The notes: generated from the letters alone by a model not told the origin. A stretch of 64,000 nt of DNA from Thalassospiraceae bacterium LMO-SO8 (GCA_031655335.1 CP134226.1:3158001-3222000); one strand, 5' to 3'; counted from the stretch's first letter, positions 50,290 to 59,402 are shown. Numbers and translations are program-made.

Positions 50290-51336
50290 ATGGCCGGGAA
50301 TTGGCGCGGTATCGGACGGGCGGGGACGGCGGCGGTGCTGCTGTGGATGCTGGCCGCCTGCGGCGCCGCCGAATGGCCGCCGCGCGGTGAGGCGGTGGGG
50401 GCGGTCCCGCGTGCGCAAACCCAGGTTCAAGCCCCCGTGCGCGCCGTCGAAGGCGTGGAGGCCCGGCGCCGCGACGGCGGGGACCTGACCTTCGTCGGCG
50501 CTTCGGCCGTGCGGGTCGGCCCGGGCGATACGCTTTATGCCATTTCACGCCGCCATCGGGTCGGCCTGCGCCCCCTGATCGAAGCCAACGGCCTGGAGCC
50601 GCCCTTCATTCTGCACGTCAACCAGCGCCTGGTCCTGCCGCGCGGGCGTCAGCACACCGTTTCCGCCGGGGAAACGGTCTATGCCATCGCCCAGAAGTAC
50701 GATGTGGAGCCCAACGAACTGGCGCGCATCAACGGCATCCGCCCACCCTACACGATCCGCGTGGGCGAGGACCTGTTGATCCCGACCGGCACTCTGCAAT
50801 CGGTCAAGGCACCGCGTCGTCCGGAGCCGGATCCGGCGGCCGCTCAGGCGGCTGCCCCGTCATCCACCCAGGTGACGCCGCCGCTCCGGCCCAAGGCGTC
50901 GGCGGCCGTGGCGAACCGCGTCCTACCGGGTCCGCCCAAGCGCAGCGGCAGCGGGTTTTACTGGCCCGTCTCCGGGGGGCGGGTGATTTCGCGCTTCGGG
51001 GTCAAGCAAAGCGGCCTGCGCAATGACGGCATCAACATCAAGGCGCCCCGGGGCACGCCCGTGGTGGCCACGGAAAACGGCGTCGTCGCCTATGTCGGGA
51101 ACGAACTGCGCGGGTTCGGCAATCTGGTCCTGATCAAGCACGACGGCGGCTGGATTTCGGCCTATGCCCATACGGACCAGCTGGCCGTGACCAAGGGCGA
51201 CCGCGTCCGCCGGGGCCAGAAAATCGCGACCGTGGGCGACAGCGGCGGGGTCGGCGAGCCGCAACTGCATTTCGAGTTGCGCAAGAACAAGCGCGCGGTC
51301 AATCCGCAGCAGTTCCTGTCGTCGAAGCCGACCTGA
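50290..51336 (+). CDS. nlpD: NlpD-like LysM/degenerate M23 lipoprotein (amidase activator)
   Basis: 348 aa from ATG 50290 (GAGGA 5 bases upstream; ATG 50278 possible). Lipoprotein signal AVLLWMLAACG (lipobox LAAC). Two LysM repeats (VGPGDTLYAISRRHRVGLRP; VSAGETVYAIAQKYDVEPNE), a Pro/Ala linker, and a C-terminal M23/LytM domain (RVISRFGVKQSGLRNDGINI ... GNLVLIKHDGGWISAYAHTD). The zinc ligands are substituted: NDGIN replaces HxxxD and QLHFE replaces HLHFE, as in E. coli NlpD, so it should activate a septal amidase rather than cut peptidoglycan itself. Confidence 0.92.
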   Translation: MAGNWRGIGRAGTAAVLLWMLAACGAAEWPPRGEAVGAVPRAQTQVQAPVRAVEGVEARRRDGGDLTFVGASAVRVGPGDTLYAISRRHRVGLRPLIEANGLEPPFILHVNQRLVLPRGRQHTVSAGETVYAIAQKYDVEPNELARINGIRPPYTIRVGEDLLIPTGTLQSVKAPRRPEPDPAAAQAAAPSSTQVTPPLRPKASAAVANRVLPGPPKRSGSGFYWPVSGGRVISRFGVKQSGLRNDGINIKAPRGTPVVATENGVVAYVGNELRGFGNLVLIKHDGGWISAYAHTDQLAVTKGDRVRRGQKIATVGDSGGVGEPQLHFELRKNKRAVNPQQFLSSKPT

Positions 51337-51338
51337 TT

Positions 51339-51530
51339 TCAGGATTCGATCTTGCGCTTGGCCTGGGCGAGAAGCTCGCGCGCCATGGCTTCCTGGCCTT
51401 TTTCGGCGGCCAGCCAGGCCTGCTCGATCATATGCTTGATGGACGGCGGCAGGTCCACCACATCGTGGGCCATCTGTTTCAGGTCCGCGATGCTGGTACG
51501 CCAGTCGCCGTCATCTGACGATGCCGCCAT
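51339..51530 (-). CDS. Small helical protein, function unknown
   Basis: 63 aa, predicted all-helical: WRTSIADLKQMAHDVVDLPP, SIKHMIEQAWLAAEKGQEAM, ARELLAQAKRKIES. Start ATG 51530 with GGGGA upstream; a frame extension to 51560 is less likely. Convergent with nlpD (2 bp apart). No family recognised; the length and codon use suit a real small protein. Confidence 0.6.
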   Translation of the reverse strand: MAASSDDGDWRTSIADLKQMAHDVVDLPPSIKHMIEQAWLAAEKGQEAMARELLAQAKRKIES

Positions 51531-51655
51531 AACACGTATTCCCCGTTCCCTAGCAACCACTTAGCATAGCACAAACGGTGTGCTCGGCCAGTTCCCGCAT
51601 TCATTGAATACGACAAGGTGGTTGCAAGAATGTCACGGAGGCGGTGACGCCGCGG

Positions 51656-52513
51656 CTATTCCAGGTTCTTGCCCAGGCGTCCGGCCAAATTCTGGATGTA
51701 CTGCCAAGCCACGCGGCCCGAGCGCGAGCCCCGGGTGACCGACCATTCGTTGGCTTCGCGGCGCAGGTCGATGTCGGGGCCGTCCAGGCCGTAGCGCCTG
51801 GCATAACCTTCGACGATCTGGAAATAGGTCTGCTGATCCAGGTTGTGGAAGCCGAGCCATAGACCGAAGCGGTCCGACAGCGACACCTTTTCCTCGACCG
51901 CCTCGCCGGGATTGATGGCGGTGGAGCGTTCGTTTTCGATCATGTCGCGCGAGATCAGGTGGCGGCGGTTTGACGTGGCGTAGAACAGCACGTTCTCGGG
52001 CCGTCCCTCGATGCCGCCGTCGAGCACGGCCTTGAGCGATTTGTAGGACGTGTCCTCGGTATCGAAGCTGAGGTCGTCGCAGAACACCAGGCAGCGCCGC
52101 CCGCCGGCGCGCAGCACGGACAGCAGGGCAGGCAGGGAGGGGATGTCCTCGCGGTGGATTTCCACCAGCACCAGGGACCCGGGCTGCTCGGCGTTGATTT
52201 CCGCGTGCAGGGCCTTGACCAGAGAGCTTTTCCCCGTGCCGCGGGCCCCCCACAGCAGGGCGTTGTTGGCGGGCAGGCCCTTGGCGAAGCGCTGGGTGTT
52301 GTTCATCAGCTGTTCGACTTGCATGTCGATGCCGCGCAACAGGCCCATTTCGACCCGGTTGACCTTGGGCACGGGCTCCAGCCAGGAAGTGTCGGCGTGC
52401 CAGACGAAAGCGTCGGCGACGGACATGTCGTTTTCGGGGACGGGCGGCGGGGCGAGACGGTCCAGCGCATCGGCGATGCGGTCGAGGACCTTGTACATAT
52501 CGATATCGGTCAT
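51656..52513 (-). CDS. AAA-type ATP-binding protein (DUF815)
   Basis: 285 aa. Walker A GARGTGKSSLVKALHAEI, Walker B-like RCLVFCDDLSF, sensor-like VLFYATSNRRHLISRDMIEN and SLSDRFGLWLGFHNLDQQTY. DUF815 proteins resemble DnaA/AAA+ ATPases; role unknown. Placed between nlpD and yajC, divergent from yajC. Confidence 0.9.
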   Translation of the reverse strand: MTDIDMYKVLDRIADALDRLAPPPVPENDMSVADAFVWHADTSWLEPVPKVNRVEMGLLRGIDMQVEQLMNNTQRFAKGLPANNALLWGARGTGKSSLVKALHAEINAEQPGSLVLVEIHREDIPSLPALLSVLRAGGRRCLVFCDDLSFDTEDTSYKSLKAVLDGGIEGRPENVLFYATSNRRHLISRDMIENERSTAINPGEAVEEKVSLSDRFGLWLGFHNLDQQTYFQIVEGYARRYGLDGPDIDLRREANEWSVTRGSRSGRVAWQYIQNLAGRLGKNLE

Positions 52514-52610
52514 GGCGGCGGAAATTAGGCCGGAGAGCGCAAGGCGTCAATCGTCTGCGTGCCATCTATGGCGCGGGGGCGGCGCCGGGCAAAAATTCGC
52601 CGGTTTGCGT

Positions 52611-52638
52611 TTGCATCGCGCGGTCTTGCGGTTATAGT
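52611..52638 (+). promoter_or_regulatory. Sigma-70-type promoter for the yajC-secDF operon
   Basis: TTGCAT (52611-52616), 16 bp, TATAGT (52633-52638), giving a start near 52645, about 80 bases before yajC ATG. The best-looking promoter in this intergenic region. Confidence 0.6.
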
Positions 52639-52723
52639 CCCGCGCACCCAAATAAAACGATCGGTTTCCGGGTATTTAAGAACCGCCCCCGACGGTAAAT
52701 GCGGGGGGAATGAGGAGATAAAC

Positions 52724-53155
52724 ATGTTGATTTCGCCCGCGTATGCCCAGGCCGCCGGTGGCGGTGGTGGTGGCGGCATTGAGGCGTTCCTGCCCCTGAT
52801 CCTGATCTTCGTGATCTTTTACTTCCTGCTGATTCGTCCGCAGCAGAAGAAGATGAAGGAACATAAGCTCATGCTCGAAGCAGTCCGGCGCGGCGACAAG
52901 GTCGTCACGGGCGGCGGCATCGTGGGCACGGTGACCAAGGTCAACGAAGGCGACGAGGTGGTCGTCGAGATCGCCGAGGGCATCAAGGTCAAGGTGCGCA
53001 AGAGCACCCTGGCCTCGGTCGAAAGCAAGTCCGAGCCTCAGGCCGATTCCGGCAAGACCGCCGACAAAGGCGACGCCGCCAACGACGAAGGCGCCGCCAA
53101 GAAGAAGCCGGGCGGTCTGCGCGGCCTGCTGGGCGGCGGCAAGAAGGACGGCTGA
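52724..53155 (+). CDS. yajC: Preprotein translocase subunit YajC
   Basis: 143 aa. MLISPAYAQAAGGGGGGGIE, one membrane helix (AFLPLILIFVIFYFLLIRPQ), QQKKMKEHKLMLEAVRRGDK, VVTGGGIVGTVTKVNEGDEV and a charged C-terminal tail longer than in E. coli. GAGGAG before ATG 52724. First gene of the operon yajC-secD-secF. Confidence 0.96.
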   Translation: MLISPAYAQAAGGGGGGGIEAFLPLILIFVIFYFLLIRPQQKKMKEHKLMLEAVRRGDKVVTGGGIVGTVTKVNEGDEVVVEIAEGIKVKVRKSTLASVESKSEPQADSGKTADKGDAANDEGAAKKKPGGLRGLLGGGKKDG

Positions 53156-53212
53156 TCCCTTGCCCCTGTCCTTCGTTTCGTCCCCTTTCTGACACGTCCG
53201 GTTTAAGCACCC

Positions 53213-54796
53213 ATGGTCTATTTCCCCAAGTGGAAGGTTGCGTTGGTCCTGGTGGTCTGCCTGCTGGGCGTGGCCTATTCCTTGCCCAACTTCCTGCCCA
53301 AATCGATGACCGAATCGCTGCCCGGCGGGTTGCCGAGCCAGCAGGTCAACCTGGGCCTGGACCTACAGGGCGGCTCGCACCTGCTGCTTGAGGTCGAGGT
53401 CGACGAGGTCGTCAAGCAGTACCTGGAAGGCATCGCCGAAAGTGCCCGCGCCGAGTTGCGCACCGCGCGCATCCGCGCCCGCGCCCTGGGCGTCGACGGC
53501 AATACGGTGGTCGTCACCATCGCCAAGGCGGATGAGGTCGAGAAGGCCCGCAACCTTCTGAAGCCGATCGAGCCGGGGGCCCAGGTCAGCGTCGACGGAG
53601 ACAGAATCACCATCACGCCCCTGGAACAGACCTTGTTGGAGCGGCGCTCGTCCGCCTTGCAGCAGTCCGTGGAAATCCTGCGCCGCCGTATCGACGAGAC
53701 GGGCACGCGCGAGCCGACCATTCAGCGCCAGGGCGATAACCGGGTGCTGGTCCAGGTGCCGGGCCTGAAAGACCCGGAACGCCTGAAGGCGATCATCGGC
53801 AAGACGGCCAAGCTGACGTTCCAGTTGGTCGACATGGAAAATTCCGTGGCCGAGGCTCGCGAGCGCGGCCGCGTGCCGCCGGGCAGCGTGCTGCTGGAGG
53901 CGACCGAGGAAGACCGCGCCGTCGGCCGCCAGGACGCCTATCTGGTCAAACGCCGGGTGCTGGTGTCGGGCGAGGACTTGGTCGACGCCCATCAGAGCTT
54001 CGAACAGCGTACCAACCAGCCGGTCGTCGGCTTCCGCCTCAACGCGCGCGGGGCCAAGAAGTTCGGCGACGTGACGACCAAGAACGTGGGCCGCCCCTTC
54101 GCCATCGTGTTGGACAACAAGGTCATCAGCGCGCCGGTGATCCGCGAACCGATCATCACCGGCAGCGGCCAGATTTCCGGCTCGTTCACCGTGCAGTCGG
54201 CGCAGGATCTTGCCCTTCTGTTGCGCGCGGGCGCCCTGCCGGCGCCGATTTCGATCCTTGAGGAACGCACCGTCGGCGCCAGCCTGGGCGCGGACAGCAT
54301 CGCCGCCGGGGAAACCGCCTGTATCGTCGGCCTGATCGCGGTGATCGTGTTCATGGTCATCGCCTACGGCAAGTTCGGGGTGATGGCCAACGTGGCGCTG
54401 ATCTTCAACCTGTTGCTGATTTTGGCGGTGCTGTCGGTGATCCAGGCGACGCTGACGCTGCCCGGGATCGCCGGGATCGTGCTGACCGTCGGCATGGCGG
54501 TCGACGCCAACGTGCTGATATTCGAACGCATCCGCGAGGAAGTCCGCGCCGGGCGCACACCGATCAGCGCCATCGACGCCGGCTACAGCCGGGCGCTGAC
54601 CACCATCATCGATGCCAACGTAACCACGCTGATCGCCGCCGTGCTGCTGTATGCCTTCGGATCCGGGCCGGTGCGGGGGTTTGCCGTGACGCTCGCCGTC
54701 GGCATCGCGACCTCCATGTTCACCGCGATCATGGTCACCCGCCTGATGGTCGTCGTCTGGCTGCGCCGCACGCGGCCGCAGGAATTACCGGTCTAG
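53213..54796 (+). CDS. secD: Protein translocase subunit SecD
   Basis: 527 aa. N-terminal helix, LGLDLQGGSHLLLEVEVDEV (D1 motif), the large periplasmic P1 domain, and the C-terminal RND-like membrane half (SLGADSIAAGETACIVGLIA; GIAGIVLTVGMAVDANVLIF; ERIREEVRAGRTPISAIDAG). Uses the proton gradient to pull exported proteins out of SecYEG. Confidence 0.97.
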   Translation: MVYFPKWKVALVLVVCLLGVAYSLPNFLPKSMTESLPGGLPSQQVNLGLDLQGGSHLLLEVEVDEVVKQYLEGIAESARAELRTARIRARALGVDGNTVVVTIAKADEVEKARNLLKPIEPGAQVSVDGDRITITPLEQTLLERRSSALQQSVEILRRRIDETGTREPTIQRQGDNRVLVQVPGLKDPERLKAIIGKTAKLTFQLVDMENSVAEARERGRVPPGSVLLEATEEDRAVGRQDAYLVKRRVLVSGEDLVDAHQSFEQRTNQPVVGFRLNARGAKKFGDVTTKNVGRPFAIVLDNKVISAPVIREPIITGSGQISGSFTVQSAQDLALLLRAGALPAPISILEERTVGASLGADSIAAGETACIVGLIAVIVFMVIAYGKFGVMANVALIFNLLLILAVLSVIQATLTLPGIAGIVLTVGMAVDANVLIFERIREEVRAGRTPISAIDAGYSRALTTIIDANVTTLIAAVLLYAFGSGPVRGFAVTLAVGIATSMFTAIMVTRLMVVVWLRRTRPQELPV

Positions 54797-54817
54797 GCGC
54801 CGGGTAGGATAAAGATC

Positions 54818-55753
54818 ATGCGTCTGCTCAAACTTGTCCCCGACGACATCAACATTTCCTTCATGTCGTTCCGCAAGGTGTTCCTGACGATGTCGGCCCT
54901 GGCCGTCGTGGCGTCGCTGGCCTTGGTGTTCGTCAAGGGCATGTCGTTCGGCATCGATTTCCAGGGCGGCATCCTGATCGAGGTGCGCATGCCGCAGGCC
55001 GCCAATCTGAGCCAGATGCGCGGACAATTGGGTGCGCTCGGTCTGGGCGAGGTCAGCCTGCAGGAATTCGGCAACCCCGCCGACGTGTTGATCCGCATCG
55101 GCGCGCAGGACGGCGACGCGACGGCGCAACAGGCCGCCGTGGCCGCCGTGAAAGACGCGCTTGGGGCCGGTGTCGATTACCGCCGCGTGGAATTCGTTGG
55201 GCCCAAGGTTTCGTCGGAACTGCTGATTGACGGCGTTCTGGCCGTGGTCGCGGCGATCGTCGCCATGCTGATCTACATCTGGCTGCGCTTTGAATGGCAG
55301 TTCGGCCTGGGCGCCGTCATGGCGTTGACCCATGACGTGTTCCTGACTCTCGGCATGTTTTCCCTGCTGGGTCTTGAATTCAACCTGTCAACGGTGGCCG
55401 CCGTGCTGACCATCGCCGGGTATTCCATCAACGACACGGTGGTCGTGTTCGACCGCATCCGCGAGGACCTGCGCAAGTACAAGACCAAGCCGGTGCCGGA
55501 TCTTTTGAACGACTCGATCAACGCGACCCTGTCCCGCACCTTGATGACGTCCCTGACCACCCTGGTGGCGCTGCTGGCGTTGTTCTTCCTGGGCGGGGAG
55601 GTGATCCGCGATTTCTCCTTCGCGATGATTTTCGGTATCATGGTCGGTACCTATTCGTCGATCTGTGTCGCTTCGCCGCTGCTGCTCTATACCAACGTGG
55701 CCGCCCGCGCCCGCGGCACCGGCGACGCCAAGGAGGCGGCGGAAACGCCGTAA
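54818..55753 (+). CDS. secF: Protein translocase subunit SecF
   Basis: 311 aa, six membrane helices. SFGIDFQGGILIEVRMPQA, AVMALTHDVFLTLGMFSLLG, ILTIAGYSINDTVVVFDRIR-like and SLTTLVALLALFFLGGEVIR are the SecF core. Partner of SecD, 21 bp downstream. Confidence 0.97.
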   Translation: MRLLKLVPDDINISFMSFRKVFLTMSALAVVASLALVFVKGMSFGIDFQGGILIEVRMPQAANLSQMRGQLGALGLGEVSLQEFGNPADVLIRIGAQDGDATAQQAAVAAVKDALGAGVDYRRVEFVGPKVSSELLIDGVLAVVAAIVAMLIYIWLRFEWQFGLGAVMALTHDVFLTLGMFSLLGLEFNLSTVAAVLTIAGYSINDTVVVFDRIREDLRKYKTKPVPDLLNDSINATLSRTLMTSLTTLVALLALFFLGGEVIRDFSFAMIFGIMVGTYSSICVASPLLLYTNVAARARGTGDAKEAAETP

Positions 55754-55768
55754 GCGAAGACCAGCGCA

Positions 55769-56167
55769 ATGCCCGGACTTGACGTCACGCCCCTGGTTCC
55801 CGCCGGCCGGAAGATCATCCAGGCCTACGGGGACGGGCGGTTCCGCGTCGCCGGCGAGGCCTTCGAGACCTCGATCCTGATCTGGCCCGACCGCTGCGTG
55901 GCCTGGGCCGCCAGTACCGTCGCCGACCTGGACGCCGACGCCCTGCATCTGGCCATGACCGGACCGGGGGCGTCCGAGCCCCATGCGGAAATTCTCATCA
56001 TCGGCTGCGGCGCGGCGTTTGTGGCGCCGCCCAAGGGCCTGCGTCAGGATCTGCGCGCGCGCGGCATCGCCGTGGAATGGATGGATACGGGGGCGGCCTG
56101 CCGTACCTTCAACGTCCTTCTGGGCGAGGACCGCCGCGCCGCGGCGGCCATTTTGGCCGTCGACTGA
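55769..56167 (+). CDS. Mth938-like (DUF498/NDUFAF3 family) protein
   Basis: 132 aa. IQAYGDGRFRVAGEAFETSI, ILIWPDRCVAWAASTVADLD, HAEILIIGCGAAFVAPPKGL and GIAVEWMDTGAACRTFNVLL are the family blocks. Mitochondrial NDUFAF3 (complex I assembly) belongs here; bacterial role unproven. Placed 15 bp after secF; an NDUFAF6-like gene lies 2.3 kb downstream. Confidence 0.88.
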   Translation: MPGLDVTPLVPAGRKIIQAYGDGRFRVAGEAFETSILIWPDRCVAWAASTVADLDADALHLAMTGPGASEPHAEILIIGCGAAFVAPPKGLRQDLRARGIAVEWMDTGAACRTFNVLLGEDRRAAAAILAVD

Positions 56168-56297
56168 CACGCATCGGGACGGCTTTTCTTTATATCCCGG
56201 TTTCTGTATACTAACGGCCTTCCAGAAGGATATTCCGACTCCCAGAATGGGAAAACGATCCAGAAGGACCGCTCCTTTACGGAGCCGTGCAAAGAAA

Positions 56298-56993
56298 ATG
56301 ACAGACGTAACCAAAGTGGGGGGGGTGACCTCCCAGCTCGTAAACCGTCCTGTTCCTCCCTCGAAAAGCACCGATAAACCGGCTGTGACCGGCGGCGATA
56401 CCAAAGCCGGCGAAGCCAAGGGTGCGCCCGCGACCTTCAACCTGCCCAGCGCGATTTCCGGTGGGCAGACAAAGGAGGTTTCGGCGGCGGAGGCGCTCAA
56501 GACGGTGTTCGCCAGCCTGAGCAAGGCATTCTCCGAGGCCGAGGACAATCCTCCGGCCTCCGGCGCCGCGCTCGAAGCCCTGCTGTCCGACTTCAAGGTC
56601 GCGGCTCCCTTCCTTGACCGCGTGTTGGCGGCCCGCAAGAGCGAGCTGACCGCCGCCGGTGATACGGAAGGTCTGAAGACCCTGGATGCGACCCTGGCCG
56701 AGGCAGAGGCATCGCTTGCCGATGCCCGTACCCAGCTTGAGGGCGTGGCGGACGAGGTGCCGGACGAAGAGGTGGTCGAAGATCCCGCGGTGACGGCGGC
56801 GTTGAACGCAATTCTCGGCGAGGGGCGGGATATCCCCGCGTTTTCCGCCGACGAACTGCGCGAAGGCCGCAAGGAATTCATCGCCCTGGTGTTCGACGAC
56901 ATCGCCGATTCCATCGGTCGTCACCGCACGGCGGGCGTGCAGACGGCGTCCTATACGCTGGGCGCCTTCGGCGGCACCAATCTGACAACCTAA
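56298..56993 (+). CDS. Hypothetical Ala/Glu-rich helical protein
   Basis: 231 aa from ATG 56298 (ATG 56247 also possible, SD weak for both). N-terminal third low-complexity (Pro/Thr/Gly/Lys), then helical EVSAAEALKTVFASLSKAFS, TLAEAEASLADARTQLEGVA, AFSADELREGRKEFIALVF and a C-terminal GVQTASYTLGAFGGTNLTT. No family recognised. It interrupts the usual secDF/NDUFAF3/NDUFAF6 neighbourhood. Confidence 0.6.
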   Translation: MTDVTKVGGVTSQLVNRPVPPSKSTDKPAVTGGDTKAGEAKGAPATFNLPSAISGGQTKEVSAAEALKTVFASLSKAFSEAEDNPPASGAALEALLSDFKVAAPFLDRVLAARKSELTAAGDTEGLKTLDATLAEAEASLADARTQLEGVADEVPDEEVVEDPAVTAALNAILGEGRDIPAFSADELREGRKEFIALVFDDIADSIGRHRTAGVQTASYTLGAFGGTNLTT

Positions 56994-57138
56994 ACGGCGG
57001 CCTTTGCTGTTTGGCTTTCGCGGTCCGTGCCGGAGGCACGGCCCGATTTCGCGCGCCTATCGTCCGTCAGCTTCTGCATCGTGCCGGTTGGATAATGAAT
57101 CGGGCCACCCTTCTCGCGCGGAAGGGCAGGAGAACGCT

Positions 57139-57525
57139 TCAAGGATCGCCAATCCAGGCCCAAGCCTGCTGGACCGAGCGGAACAGACGATACTCCGCGT
57201 TCGGGGCGCTTTGATAATGCTCAACGTAATACTCAAGCAGATCGAGGATCTTTTGGTTCTGCGCGACCATCGCCATCTTGCGGAATCCGTCCTGATTGCT
57301 TGGCACGTCCGCATCCCGTTCGCCGACTGAATCGGCCATTTCCCGGGTCATCGACCAGATACAGTCAGCATCCATGTCGGAAAAATCGCACAGGGCGTAT
57401 TCGAATTTGTCGTGGTTGGGCAGGGCTCTGATGGTGACCCGTGATTCAAAAAAGTCGGAAGGTGGGACAAAGCCGAAATAGCGGACGAAGATACCCCTGT
57501 CGTATTCCTTGAATTCAAACGGCAT
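57139..57525 (-). CDS. STAS/SpoIIAA-like hypothetical protein
   Basis: 128 aa. MPFEFKEYDRGIFVRYFGFV, SRVTIRALPNHDKFEYALCD, ILDLLEYYVEHYQSAPNAEY and FRSVQQAWAWIGDP suggest an alternating beta/alpha fold of the SpoIIAA-like kind. No catalytic motif. SD weak. Function unknown. Confidence 0.55.
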   Translation of the reverse strand: MPFEFKEYDRGIFVRYFGFVPPSDFFESRVTIRALPNHDKFEYALCDFSDMDADCIWSMTREMADSVGERDADVPSNQDGFRKMAMVAQNQKILDLLEYYVEHYQSAPNAEYRLFRSVQQAWAWIGDP

Positions 57526-57604
57526 GGTGCGGCTCGATCCTGCTCAATAGGCTCATGCAATATTATGCATGCATGCATTGGCAGCCACCAAGAAAATGAC
57601 TTGA

Positions 57605-57638
57605 AACGAAAAACGGGGCGCCTTTGGGGCGCCCCGTT
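57605..57638 (-). terminator. Intrinsic terminator after the PuuD-like gene
   Basis: AACGGGGCGCC (57612-57622) pairs with GGCGCCCCGTT (57628-57638) around a 5-base loop; on the minus strand a TTT-rich tail follows. It ends the PuuD-like gene 20 bases after its stop. Confidence 0.85.
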
Positions 57639-57660
57639 CTTGTCGGAAATTCGGCTTCTG

Positions 57661-58266
57661 TTAGAACACGTTCTGCGCCGACACCATGGCATAGAGCATG
57701 GGGATCGAGAGCAGCGTGTTGGTGCGCGAGAACAGCATGGCCGTGCGCGCGGCGGCCGCCTTGGCTTCCGGCGTCGCCTCGACGATGCCCAGAGCCTTTT
57801 TCTGGTTCGGCCAGATCACGAACCACACGTTGAACCACATGATGATGCCGAACCACATGCCGATGCCGATGGCGGTCGACTTGGCGACGCCGCTTTGCAG
57901 GCCCAGGGTCATGGCATCGACCAGATAGCCGTTCATGCCGGCCAAGATCAGGCCGGTGACGATGGTCGCCATGGCGCCCCAGCGGAACCAGAACAGGGCG
58001 GCCGGCGCGATGACCTTGCCGATGGCCGGTTTCTGTTCGTCCGGAATTTTGCCCATGTTCGGAATCTGGACGAAGTTGAAATACCACAGAAGGCCGATCC
58101 ACATCACGCCGGACAGCACATGCAGCCAGCGGACCAGGAAGGCGGCCCAGGCGTGTCCGCCGGGCTGTCCTTCGCCGGTGATGCCGGCGACGGCGAGAAC
58201 CATGAGAATGGTGAGAATGAAACCGGCGATCACCGTGTTTCGTAAGTTTGACAGGATTGCGGCCAT
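57661..58266 (-). CDS. PuuD-like (Urate_ox_N) membrane protein without cytochrome domain
   Basis: 201 aa, about four to five membrane helices. TVIAGFILTILMVLAVAGIT, FLVRWLHVLSGVMWIGLLWY (heme-type His), FNFVQIPNMGKIPDEQKPAI, FWFRWGAMATIVTGLILAGM match the N-terminal membrane part of urate hydroxylase PuuD. The C-terminal cytochrome c domain of full PuuD (about 400 aa) is absent and no CxxCH is present, so urate oxidation is uncertain. Start ATG 58266 with GGAGG upstream. Confidence 0.75.
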   Translation of the reverse strand: MAAILSNLRNTVIAGFILTILMVLAVAGITGEGQPGGHAWAAFLVRWLHVLSGVMWIGLLWYFNFVQIPNMGKIPDEQKPAIGKVIAPAALFWFRWGAMATIVTGLILAGMNGYLVDAMTLGLQSGVAKSTAIGIGMWFGIIMWFNVWFVIWPNQKKALGIVEATPEAKAAAARTAMLFSRTNTLLSIPMLYAMVSAQNVF

Positions 58267-58492
58267 TGCCCGATCCCTCCTTCGACTTGTTTGTCTATTA
58301 ACCCCAAAAACCCGGCGGTCGGGCTGAAAGCCCCAATAAACCCGCCCGCATGTCTCGGAATATAAGGCCTGACAGGGCTGCATCAACGATATTCCTCGTC
58401 CTCAATTCCGATTAGAGGCATATATCAAGGCACACCGCGCCTTGCGCGGCCCATCCTACAACGCCCGGAAACGGGGGAAATTCACGTCCATC

Positions 58493-59374
58493 ATGGCAAA
58501 TAACGCCGAATCATCGACCCGGATTCCGACGCCGGAGGCCCTGGCGCCGGTCATGGCGGACCTGCGCCGCGACGACCGCGACCGCTATTTGACGGCTCTT
58601 TTGGCGCCGCCGGAAGCCCGCGAAGGCCTGATCGCGCTCTACGGTTTCAACCTGGAAATCGCCCGTGTGCGGGAAACCGTGTCGGAGGAGTTGATCGGCC
58701 GCATGCGCCTGCAATGGTGGCGCGACCGCCTGGACGACATTTACGCGGGCACACCGCCCAAACATCCCGTGGCCGAGCCGCTGGCTTGGGCCGTCGCCCG
58801 GTTCGCCGTGCCTCGGAAGGTGTTGGAGGACCTGATCGCCGCCCGTGAGGATGATCTTGCGGGCGTGCCGCCGGAAAGCCTCGCGGCCCTTGAGGACCAT
58901 GCCCGGCGCACGGCCGCCCCCGTGGTCTCGCTCGCCCTGCGCGTGTTGGGGCAGGACAGCGGCCCCGCCGCCGCTGCCGCGGCGGACGTCGCCATGGCTC
59001 AGGCCCTGATCGGCATTCTGCGCGCCGTGCCCTTTCACCTGCGGGCCGGGATGGTGCGTCTGCCGGGCGACATGTGCCGCGCGGCGGGGCTGGATTTGGA
59101 CCGTCTGCGTGACCGTGGGCCCACAGGGCAGGAAGCGGCGCTTGCCTCGGTCGTGGCCCGCATCGCGGCACGGGCCGGGGAGGCGCTGACGTCCGCGCGC
59201 CGTCATCGGGTGCCGCGCCGGGCCCTGCCGGCGCTGTTGCCGGCACGCCTGGCGGCCCGCGACCTGAAGCGCCTGACGCAGGCCGGGTTCGACCCGTTCG
59301 CGGGGTCGGTCATGCGGGTGGATGGATTGCGTCCCCTGGTCCTGCTGATGGCTCGTCTCGGCGGGAAATTCTAG
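58493..59374 (+). CDS. NDUFAF6-like squalene/phytoene synthase-fold protein
   Basis: 293 aa. The synthase fold is clear (LIALYGFNLEIARVRETVSE; MRLQWWRDRLDDIYAGTPPK), but the second aspartate-rich motif of true synthases is replaced by LIGILRAVPFHLRAGMVRLP, the form found in mitochondrial complex I assembly factor NDUFAF6. So it is probably an assembly factor rather than a carotenoid/squalene enzyme. Its start lies 2.3 kb after the NDUFAF3-like gene. Confidence 0.8.
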   Translation: MANNAESSTRIPTPEALAPVMADLRRDDRDRYLTALLAPPEAREGLIALYGFNLEIARVRETVSEELIGRMRLQWWRDRLDDIYAGTPPKHPVAEPLAWAVARFAVPRKVLEDLIAAREDDLAGVPPESLAALEDHARRTAAPVVSLALRVLGQDSGPAAAAAADVAMAQALIGILRAVPFHLRAGMVRLPGDMCRAAGLDLDRLRDRGPTGQEAALASVVARIAARAGEALTSARRHRVPRRALPALLPARLAARDLKRLTQAGFDPFAGSVMRVDGLRPLVLLMARLGGKF

Positions 59375-59402
59375 GGCGCGGCATCAAGGCCGGGGCAGTG
59401 GC

